A DNA stretch of 12,889 nt from Gemmatimonadota bacterium (GTDB lineage Bacteria; Gemmatimonadota; Gemmatimonadetes; JACCXV01; JAHWKZ01). Under the pieces are notes generated by a model, which saw only the letters and a list, made by a program, of their open reading frames with translations, was not told the origin of the DNA and did no database searches. The position numbers were made by a program, and so were the translations under genes. The stretch is from assembly GCA_030641505.1 (NCBI GenBank), contig DAOWHI010000151.1, forward strand, positions 1-12,889. Reading direction: 5' to 3'. Shown piece after piece: positions 1-6,177 of this stretch; position 1 is the first letter of the stretch; each line of letters starts with the position of its first letter.

Positions 1-1
1 C

Positions 2-1921
2 GCCGGATACTGTGCTGGCAGCATGCAGGAGCTGTGGAGCCAGTTTCTGCAGGCGTTCGGGTCGCCAAACTACGTACGAGACGATTACGCCGACGGAGCC
101 GACTCGATTATGGACCTGGTACACGGCATCGCGCGGCAACCGAGCTACGATCTCGAGCGGGCCAACCTTGTGCTGTCCTTCGGTGCTCCTCTATTCGAGG
201 CCTGGTGGTCGCCCCTTCAAGCGTTCACGGCGTTCGCTGATCCGCAGGAAGTCAATGGGCAACGGCCGCGGTTCGTTCAAATCGACACTCGGTTCTCGCG
301 CACAGCGGCCCGATCGCAGGAGTGGATCGGAATTCGCCCTGGCACTCACGCTGTCTTGGCGCTCGGCATCGCGTACGTACTGATTCGGGACGAGATCTTT
401 GACGCCGAGTTCGTGTCCGATCACGTAACGGGATTTGAGGACTACACCGATCAAGGAGGACAGAGTCGAGAGGGCTACCGTTCGATCGTTTCGCGTAACT
501 ACCGAACAGAAGAAGTGTCGGCGATTACCGGCGTCCCGGTCGAACGGATCACATCGCTGGCCAAAGCGTTCGCAGAAAATCGACCCGCGATCGCAGTGTT
601 CGGTTCAGACGTTACGCTGGCCCCCAACGGACTCCTGGCCGGCCTGGCCGTGCACAGCCTGAACGTCCTCGTCGGAAGCGTCAACCGCCCAGGGGGAATC
701 TTATTTGGAGACGACCTACCACTGGCGCCACTCGCCCCTCTGGTGCTAGACGAAACGTCCCGCCAGGGTTCACAGCAGGAATCCGTTGGTAACGCCGGCC
801 CGCGATTCGGGGCGGGTGATCAGGCCCTCGACTTTGCCACCGCGGTCGCCACCGGCACGCGCCCATCGGTGGAGGCTCTGCTCCTCTATTACGCCAACCC
901 CCTGGCCTCGACGTCACACCCGGAAATTTGGTCAACGGCGCTCGAGAAGATCCCATTCGTTGTCAGCTTCTCGCCGTTTCTTGACGAAACCACACGCCAC
1001 GCAGACCTAGTGCTGCCAGATCTGTTGCCATATGAGCGCTGGCAAGATGCCCCGACGCCTGCCTCGTACCCATATCCGGTGTGGGGGTTAGCGCGGCCAC
1101 TGGTCGATCCACACGAAGGAGGCACCCACACCGGTGACGCGCTCCTGGCGGTTGCGCGCGGCCTGGGAGGTAGTGTCGCCGAGAGCCTCCCGTACGACGA
1201 TTTCGAGGTACTTCTCAAAGAGCGAGCCCGCGGACTGTTTTCCGCACAGCGAGGCATGATATACGGGGACGAGTTCGAGCAGCGGCACCATCGCCAGATG
1301 GAAGAACGCGGCTGGTGGCTAGCCGAGCACGCCGAGTTCGATTCGTTCTGGGACGCTCTCGTCGAGCGCGGTGGGTGGATGGACCCATATTACGACGATA
1401 CCGACCCGGCCCGGTTGTCACGAACCGCCAGCGGACAGGTCGACCTGCTCCCCGCTGCCCTACTGGAGTCACTCGACTCGGAGGGGCGCGACCGGAGGCT
1501 ACACATAGACGTAACGAGCGAATACCCCGGCGAAGAGGATGGCTTTCCGTTTCGCCTGATTCCTTATCGCGTCTCAACACTCGCCTCAGGCACTCTCACG
1601 CTCGAGCGTTGGATGGCTGAGGTCCCCGCGATCTTCCCTCACGTTTACTGGGATCCCTGGGTCGAGGTCAACCCAGCGACCGCTCGCTCGTTGGGCTTCG
1701 GCGACGGCACCAGGGTGTGGATTGTGTCGGCCCGTGGTCGGTACCGCGCCCGCCTCAAGGTCTTTGCAGGCACCGCGCCCGAGAATGTCTGTGCGCCCTA
1801 CGGGCTCCGGCATCCAGAAGGTGAGGTCGCCAATCCCCTCCAGCTTCTCGTTGACTCGGTGGACCCGTTGACTGGACTGCCGAGCTGGCATTCTACCCGA
1901 GTTCGCCTCGAAAAGGCGTAG
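2..1921 (+). CDS. Molybdopterin oxidoreductase catalytic subunit (DMSO reductase superfamily), 5' partial
   Basis: The reading frame is open to the left edge (first full codon at base 2), so the N-terminus is outside the window: any Tat signal, the N-terminal Fe-S site and the residue that ligates molybdenum. The ATG at 23 is probably internal. About 640 residues are visible. Counting from the ATG at 23, family landmarks are an AFGSPN stretch (residues 11-16), the EWIGIRPGTHAVLALG segment typical of the bis-MGD binding core (about 100-115), SVNRPGG (about 219-225), and SFSPFLDET followed by ADLVLPDLLPYERW (about 315-340). A C-terminal molybdopterin-dinucleotide-binding beta domain follows from about 510 (VEVNPATARSLGFGDG, later APYGLRHPEGE). 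It heads an operon with Fe-S, NrfD and cytochrome c subunits. The layout fits a periplasmic Psr/Ttr/Qrc-like enzyme. The substrate cannot be told from the visible part. Confidence 0.92.
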   Translation, partial: AGYCAGSMQELWSQFLQAFGSPNYVRDDYADGADSIMDLVHGIARQPSYDLERANLVLSFGAPLFEAWWSPLQAFTAFADPQEVNGQRPRFVQIDTRFSRTAARSQEWIGIRPGTHAVLALGIAYVLIRDEIFDAEFVSDHVTGFEDYTDQGGQSREGYRSIVSRNYRTEEVSAITGVPVERITSLAKAFAENRPAIAVFGSDVTLAPNGLLAGLAVHSLNVLVGSVNRPGGILFGDDLPLAPLAPLVLDETSRQGSQQESVGNAGPRFGAGDQALDFATAVATGTRPSVEALLLYYANPLASTSHPEIWSTALEKIPFVVSFSPFLDETTRHADLVLPDLLPYERWQDAPTPASYPYPVWGLARPLVDPHEGGTHTGDALLAVARGLGGSVAESLPYDDFEVLLKERARGLFSAQRGMIYGDEFEQRHHRQMEERGWWLAEHAEFDSFWDALVERGGWMDPYYDDTDPARLSRTASGQVDLLPAALLESLDSEGRDRRLHIDVTSEYPGEEDGFPFRLIPYRVSTLASGTLTLERWMAEVPAIFPHVYWDPWVEVNPATARSLGFGDGTRVWIVSARGRYRARLKVFAGTAPENVCAPYGLRHPEGEVANPLQLLVDSVDPLTGLPSWHSTRVRLEKA

Positions 1922-1932
1922 GGCGGAGAGCG

Positions 1933-2616
1933 ATGGCGCGCTGGGGAATGGTGATCGACCTCGATCGGTGCACGGGATGCGCGGCGTGCGAGCTGGCGTG
2001 CAAGAGCGAGAACAATATCGCCCCCGTCGCCCCCGATCAGGCCGAGATGGGGCGCGCCATGAGCTGGATGAAGGTTCAAGTGGAGATCGAGGGAGACTTT
2101 CCCGACACCTCCATGCACTTCTTCCCTCGCCCCTGCATGCACTGCGATAACCCCCCGTGCATCAAGGTGTGCCCGGTGGAAGCGACGTACATCGACGACG
2201 AAGGGCTCGTCGGACAGATCTATCCACGCTGCATCGGCTGCCGGTATTGCGCCAACGCGTGCCCCTACACGGTCAAGTACTTCAACTGGTACGGACCCGA
2301 GTGGAGTGATTCGGAACGTCGGCACCTCAATCCAGATGTCTCCGTGCGACCAAAGGGCGTCATCGAGAAGTGCACCTTCTGTCACCATCGCTTGCAGAAG
2401 GCCAGGGAAGATGCACGGGCCGAAGGACGGGAGCTAAGAGAGCAGGACTATCAGCCGGCGTGCGCGGAGGTTTGCCCCACCGCTGCGATCGTCTTTGGTG
2501 ACTTGGAGAACCCGAACCACCGGGTAGCGCAACTAAAGGATGACCCTCGAGCGACGCGACTCATGGAAGAACTGGGAACGCAGCCGAAGGTCTACTACCT
2601 GAGAACGAGAGAGTAG
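1933..2616 (+). CDS. Four-cluster [4Fe-4S] ferredoxin-type electron transfer subunit (PsrB/NrfC/DmsB-like)
   Basis: This 227-residue protein should wire electrons between the molybdopterin subunit and the NrfD membrane subunit. Sixteen cysteines form four cluster sites: C13/C16/C19/C23, C68/C71/C76/C80, C100/C103/C106/C110, and C147/C150/C177/C181. The last set has the wide CxxC-x26-CxxxC spacing usual for this family. Both the length and the cysteine layout match PsrB/NrfC/DmsB electron-transfer subunits. No signal peptide is visible: the first cluster motif starts at residue 13. If the complex is periplasmic, the protein would be carried across by a Tat signal on the molybdo-subunit, which cannot be seen here. 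The ATG follows the upstream stop by 11 nt with a purine-rich GGAGAG just before it. It is not the fused Fe-S/molybdo-like ActB of alternative complex III, because the two proteins are separate here. Confidence 0.95.
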   Translation: MARWGMVIDLDRCTGCAACELACKSENNIAPVAPDQAEMGRAMSWMKVQVEIEGDFPDTSMHFFPRPCMHCDNPPCIKVCPVEATYIDDEGLVGQIYPRCIGCRYCANACPYTVKYFNWYGPEWSDSERRHLNPDVSVRPKGVIEKCTFCHHRLQKAREDARAEGRELREQDYQPACAEVCPTAAIVFGDLENPNHRVAQLKDDPRATRLMEELGTQPKVYYLRTRE

Positions 2617-2617
2617 C

Positions 2618-3988
2618 GTGTCGCCTGAAGTATCAGAGAAGCTGGCGAAAATGACGGAGGACGAGCGAGTCATCCTGAGGCCGCTCGTCGAGACCTCCAA
2701 ACGCTTTTATGTCGTAGCAACGATTCTGGCGCTTATCGTTTTATGGGGGATGATCGCCTACTTCTTGCAGGTCCGCTTCGGGCTCGGCCGGACGGGGCTT
2801 AACCGACCCGAGTACTGGGGCATCTACATCATCAACTTTGTCTTCTTCATTGGAATCAGTCACGCGGGCACGCTGATCTCGGCGATTCTCCGAGTCAGCA
2901 AGGCAGAGTGGCGACGTGCAATCACCAGGTCAGCGGAGCTGATTACGGTTCTGGTCATCGGCTTTGGGGCGATTCAACCGATCATCGATCTCGGCCGACC
3001 CGACCGGGCGCTGAACATCATCTTCAATGCGCAAATACGTTCGCCACTGCTCTGGGACGTAGTAAGCATCGGCTTGTACTTCGTCGCCTGCACGACCTAC
3101 CTGTACGTCCCGATGTTACCAGACCTGGCCCGCATTCGGGATTTGGGTATCAAGACTCCCCGCCTGTATCGATTCTTCGCGGCAGGTTACACTGACACAC
3201 CCTCACAACGGGCGGTTCTCGAACGCGTAATCGGAGTTCTGTCAATCATTGTGATTCCGATCGCCGTCTCGGTACACACCGTGATCGGTTGGATTTTCGC
3301 CATGACGCTGCGGCCGATGTGGCACAGTACGATCTTCGGGCCGTATTTCGTAATGGGAGCGATTTACTCAGGCATCGCCGCGATCTTGGTTGCAATGTTC
3401 ATCCTCACGCGGGTATACCATCTGGAGAGGTACTTCAAGCCGGTGCACTTCGATTATTTGGGCCGCATGCTTCTTCTGTTCAGCATACTATGGTTCTATT
3501 TCACCTTCGCCGAGTACCTCACCGTTTTCTATGGAGCAGAACCGGCTGAGATGCGAACCTTCTGGGCTAAAGTCACCGGACCGTTCGCGCTTCCGTTTTG
3601 GACGATGGTGGCTGGATGCTTTGTGATCCCGCTCGCGCTGATGGCGCGGCGAGCAACACGCACTCCACGCGGAACACTCGTCGCGGGCATCGCCGTGCTG
3701 ATCGGTATGTGGCTCGAGCGGTTCAACATCGTTGTGCCAACTTCCGTCAACCCGATCTGGGAGCTCGAGACGTTGGGGCGCTATCTCCCAACGTGGATCG
3801 AGCTTTCGATCATGGCAGCTACCTTCGCGGGATTCGTGTTGCTCTACATGATCGCAACCAAATTCATTCCCATCGTTTCGATTTGGGAAATCGAAGAGGG
3901 GCGTGAGCTGTCGGTCAAGGAGGTTTCCGAGCGTGTGGCTGGCTACTTGCCCGAATCAGCGGTCACGACGGTTGGAGGTGAGGCATGA
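2618..3988 (+). CDS. NrfD/PsrC-family quinone-interacting membrane subunit
   Basis: A 456-residue integral membrane protein of the NrfD/PsrC family, which exchanges electrons and protons with the quinone pool and anchors the Fe-S and molybdo subunits. About ten hydrophobic segments can be seen, near residues 29-50, 67-91, 104-123, 146-164, 204-228, 241-264, 279-302, 322-342, 352-366 and 392-418. The GISHAGTLISAIL stretch (79-91) and IIDLGRPDR (122-130) are characteristic of the long NrfD group that includes ActC and QrcD, as is WFYFTFAEYLTVFYG (292-306). The start is GTG, one base after the upstream stop codon, which suggests translational coupling; a later ATG (codon 12) is possible but leaves a larger gap. 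The stop overlaps the ATG of the cytochrome gene (ATGA). The family is secure. Whether it reduces quinone or oxidises quinol is not determinable. Confidence 0.93.
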   Translation: MSPEVSEKLAKMTEDERVILRPLVETSKRFYVVATILALIVLWGMIAYFLQVRFGLGRTGLNRPEYWGIYIINFVFFIGISHAGTLISAILRVSKAEWRRAITRSAELITVLVIGFGAIQPIIDLGRPDRALNIIFNAQIRSPLLWDVVSIGLYFVACTTYLYVPMLPDLARIRDLGIKTPRLYRFFAAGYTDTPSQRAVLERVIGVLSIIVIPIAVSVHTVIGWIFAMTLRPMWHSTIFGPYFVMGAIYSGIAAILVAMFILTRVYHLERYFKPVHFDYLGRMLLLFSILWFYFTFAEYLTVFYGAEPAEMRTFWAKVTGPFALPFWTMVAGCFVIPLALMARRATRTPRGTLVAGIAVLIGMWLERFNIVVPTSVNPIWELETLGRYLPTWIELSIMAATFAGFVLLYMIATKFIPIVSIWEIEEGRELSVKEVSERVAGYLPESAVTTVGGEA

Positions 3989-5232
3989 TACCGCTCCGAG
4001 GATGCACGTGTTTGAAAGCAGTCACGGTGGCCGGAGCCTTCGTGTGTTGTGCGCTGACCAGCCTGGACGACGCCCAAGCGCAGACGACCGACTTCTTCCC
4101 TGGTGATCCGGTGGCAGGCCGCCGCATCTTTGTGGAACGCGACTGTGCGCAGTGTCATTCGATCTGGGGGAACGGCGGTACTCTGGGTCCCGATTTCGCT
4201 ACTGTGGGAGCCGGCCGCAGCCTCCAGCAGCTGGCGGGTCTTTTCTGGAACCACACGCCACGAATGATCGATACCGTGCGTGACCGTGGTTTCGAGTGGC
4301 CACAGTTCACCGAGGAGGAGCTGACGGATATTATCAGCTACATCTACTACGTAAAGCTGTTCGATGAAGTAGGCGACCCCGACCTCGGAGAGCGCTGGTT
4401 CCGCGAGAAACGTTGTGCGGAGTGTCATTCGGTAGGAGGTCAAGGCGGCAGAAGGGGCCGGCCGCTGGATGAATACGCTCGTTACATCGCTCCCATCGCC
4501 CTAGCCCAGGGAATGTGGAACCACGGCCCCACGATGCAGGCGGTGCAGGCAACCACCGGTGTCCCGATGCCGACGTTTCTCGGGCGCGAGCTCGCTGATA
4601 TCCAGGCCTATCTGCGGCGAGCGTCGAGCATGCGGGATCGCCAAGTGGCGCTTCTCCCACCTCCCGACCCCAATCGAGGGATGCGGTTTTTCTCAGTAAA
4701 GGGGTGCACGGCCTGCCACGGCCCACGCGGCCGTGGAACCTCTTTTGGCCCCGATCTCCGGCAAGCGACTCAGCGGCTGCGAGTGTCCGAGATCGCGGGG
4801 CAACTGTGGAACCACTCGGCACGGATGGTGGCGGCCATGCGAAGGCGCGGAATCGCTTTCCCACGTTTTGAGAACACGGAAATGGCCGACGTCATCGCTT
4901 TTCTGTATTACCTAAGGTTCTACGAAACCGGAGGTGATGTAAAAAAGGGCGAACAGCTCTACGTACAAAAAGGGTGCACCAGCTGTCACGCCACCGACGG
5001 GACACCATCTGTCGGACCCGACCTCTCCCGGGCCGAGTCCGTGCTGACGCCGCTCGGCTTGGCAACCGCCATGTGGGATCACGCTCCGGCCATGTACGAC
5101 CTCACCCAGGTCCAACGCGTAGAATGGCCGGTGTTCGAGGGCGACGAGATGCAGGACCTATCCGTCTACCTGCATTCACTCGCATCGAATCGGGCGGCGG
5201 CAGAGGCTGGCAACGCTGGCCCTGACGATTAG
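3985..5232 (+). CDS. Exported tetraheme cytochrome c built of four tandem monoheme repeats
   Basis: A 415-residue cytochrome c with a Sec signal peptide (basic start, hydrophobic core about residues 11-25, likely cleavage after AQA near 32). It has four CxxCH heme sites, with cysteines at 54/57, 144/147, 241/244 and 331/334. Each is followed 35-36 residues later by a methionine (M94, M184, M281, M370) inside a W-[N/D]-H-x-[P/A]-x-M motif, a good candidate for the sixth heme ligand. Each unit then has P-x-F and an E-[L/M]-x-D segment leading into a helix. Repeat spacing is 90, 97 and 90 residues, so the protein looks like a fourfold duplication of one small class I-like cytochrome. No C-terminal membrane anchor is evident. 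The ATG overlaps the upstream stop and is preceded by GGAGGTG. It probably links the NrfD-molybdo complex to other periplasmic carriers; the direction of flow is unknown. Confidence 0.93.
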   Translation: MIPLRGCTCLKAVTVAGAFVCCALTSLDDAQAQTTDFFPGDPVAGRRIFVERDCAQCHSIWGNGGTLGPDFATVGAGRSLQQLAGLFWNHTPRMIDTVRDRGFEWPQFTEEELTDIISYIYYVKLFDEVGDPDLGERWFREKRCAECHSVGGQGGRRGRPLDEYARYIAPIALAQGMWNHGPTMQAVQATTGVPMPTFLGRELADIQAYLRRASSMRDRQVALLPPPDPNRGMRFFSVKGCTACHGPRGRGTSFGPDLRQATQRLRVSEIAGQLWNHSARMVAAMRRRGIAFPRFENTEMADVIAFLYYLRFYETGGDVKKGEQLYVQKGCTSCHATDGTPSVGPDLSRAESVLTPLGLATAMWDHAPAMYDLTQVQRVEWPVFEGDEMQDLSVYLHSLASNRAAAEAGNAGPDD

Positions 5233-5258
5233 GTAGACCGCCATATCGAGTGGGACGC

Positions 5259-5280
5259 CCACGCTGTGGCGTGGTTTATT
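5259..5280 (+). terminator. Candidate intrinsic terminator of the molybdo-cytochrome operon
   Basis: A 6-bp perfect stem (CCACGC at 5259-5264, GCGTGG at 5269-5274) with a TGTG loop is followed by TTTATT. It starts 26 nt after the cytochrome stop codon. The stem is short and the T tract is interrupted, so it may be weak. Its tail overlaps the stop codon of the convergent diheme cytochrome gene. Confidence 0.45.
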
Positions 5281-6013
5281 CGCTCGACGCGCCTGCCTGG
5301 CTTCTCAGGTAGGCGGCGATTCCCTCCGATTGCTCACTCGTCAATGGCTCCACACCCATCGCCGCCATGTTGGCCTGCATCCGCACCACGACCCCATTCC
5401 ACTCGGCAGCCGAATGAGCCGCTGGCGACGGCGTGTCATGACAGAACGAGCATTGCTTGATGAACGCCTCCGCTCCAGGCCCGTCGGTGAGCTCGCCCGG
5501 CGACGCGGCCACGATTGCGTGTCGCTGCATGTAGGCCAGCAGCGTATCGGCATCCTGCGGCGACGGAAGCTGTGTGGAAGTCATACCGTCCAACAGAATC
5601 TCGCCCACCAACCCTTCGGTAAGCGGGCCGCCCATTCGATTCTCCAGCGTCTGAGCGCGTATGAGCATGCCGCGCACCAGGACCGGCCACTCGGCCGCGG
5701 TGTGCATCTGCGGGACGGGGATCCAGTGACACTGGACGCAGTACGCCTTAACGAGTTGGGCGCCTCGCGAGTTCGGTTCGGGGAGATTCTCGGCCTTGAA
5801 GCTCGACGGCGGCAGTCCGGTTCCGATCGAGCTGATCATTCGCCACCGCTGGCCGCGGCCGAGTTCGGCGGTCGGCATCCCTCCAAGCTCAGTCAGCAGA
5901 CTGTCCACCAGCGCTAGATCCCGGGCCGCGTCTGGAGGTTCCGGCCCCGAGCAACCTCCGAAGACGAGCATTACAAAGAACAACGTCGATGCTACCCGCG
6001 TAACACTCGTCAT
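5276..6013 (-). CDS. Diheme cytochrome c lipoprotein with duplicated heme domain
   Basis: A 245-residue exported diheme cytochrome c. The ATG at 6013 is chosen because GGGGAGGG lies just upstream and because it puts a lipoprotein-like signal at the N-terminus: basic residue R6, hydrophobic residues about 8-18, then VFGG before C21. Phe at -3 is not a canonical lipobox residue, so lipidation is likely rather than certain. The frame stays open upstream to an ATG at 6172, but that extension has no signal and crosses the hairpin after the neighbouring operon. There are two heme sites, C92/C95/H96 and C188/C191/H192. Both share the pattern CxxCHxxPxPxxHxAAEW, which indicates an internal duplication. 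Possible sixth ligands are nearby methionines (for example M212 or M216 in the second domain) or the repeated histidines H104 and H200. It converges on the tetraheme cytochrome gene and may accept or donate electrons to it (inference). Confidence 0.87.
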   Translation of the reverse strand: MTSVTRVASTLFFVMLVFGGCSGPEPPDAARDLALVDSLLTELGGMPTAELGRGQRWRMISSIGTGLPPSSFKAENLPEPNSRGAQLVKAYCVQCHWIPVPQMHTAAEWPVLVRGMLIRAQTLENRMGGPLTEGLVGEILLDGMTSTQLPSPQDADTLLAYMQRHAIVAASPGELTDGPGAEAFIKQCSFCHDTPSPAAHSAAEWNGVVVRMQANMAAMGVEPLTSEQSEGIAAYLRSQAGASSE

Positions 6014-6060
6014 CGCTTCCCTCCCCGAAGGAGACACAAACCGAAATTCCGCCTGTCCCC

Positions 6061-6089
6061 AGTCTATCTTGTTCTTTTCGATTTGTGTA
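6061..6089 (-). promoter_or_regulatory. Possible sigma70-like promoter for the diheme cytochrome gene
   Basis: On the minus strand, TACACA (6084-6089) and TAGACT (6061-6066) are separated by 17 bp; each matches four of six consensus bases. This would give a leader of roughly 40 nt before the ATG at 6013. The match is modest. The -35-like element overlaps a BlaI-like half-site (CTACAC), so regulation by the neighbouring repressor is conceivable. Confidence 0.25.
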
Positions 6090-6145
6090 GTTCCGAATGT
6101 GGGGAGATTCTGGAATCCGCGTGTAGGAAAGAACGGAAGTTGGTC

Positions 6146-6170
6146 GGCCCGGCGCGTCAAGCGCCGGGCC
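6146..6170 (-). terminator. Strong GC hairpin after the blaI-M56 operon, probable terminator
   Basis: A perfect 10-bp stem (GGCCCGGCGC at 6146-6155 pairing with 6161-6170) has a 5-nt loop. On the minus strand it begins 7 nt after the TAG stop of the M56 peptidase gene. No U-rich tail follows on either strand, so it is not a textbook intrinsic terminator. It may end transcription inefficiently, protect the mRNA 3' end, or insulate the cytochrome gene from read-through. Confidence 0.55.
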
Positions 6171-6177
6171 AAAACCG

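Noticed and set aside
2..5232. Alternative complex III (Act) operon
   Set aside because: The NrfD subunit is ActC-like, but the Fe-S and molybdo proteins are separate, all four clusters are present, and the ActA/ActE/ActD-type genes are not seen.
6014..6172. Upstream extension of the diheme cytochrome to an ATG at 6172
   Set aside because: The extension has no signal peptide and crosses the GC hairpin. The ATG at 6013 has a good ribosome site and a lipoprotein-like signal.
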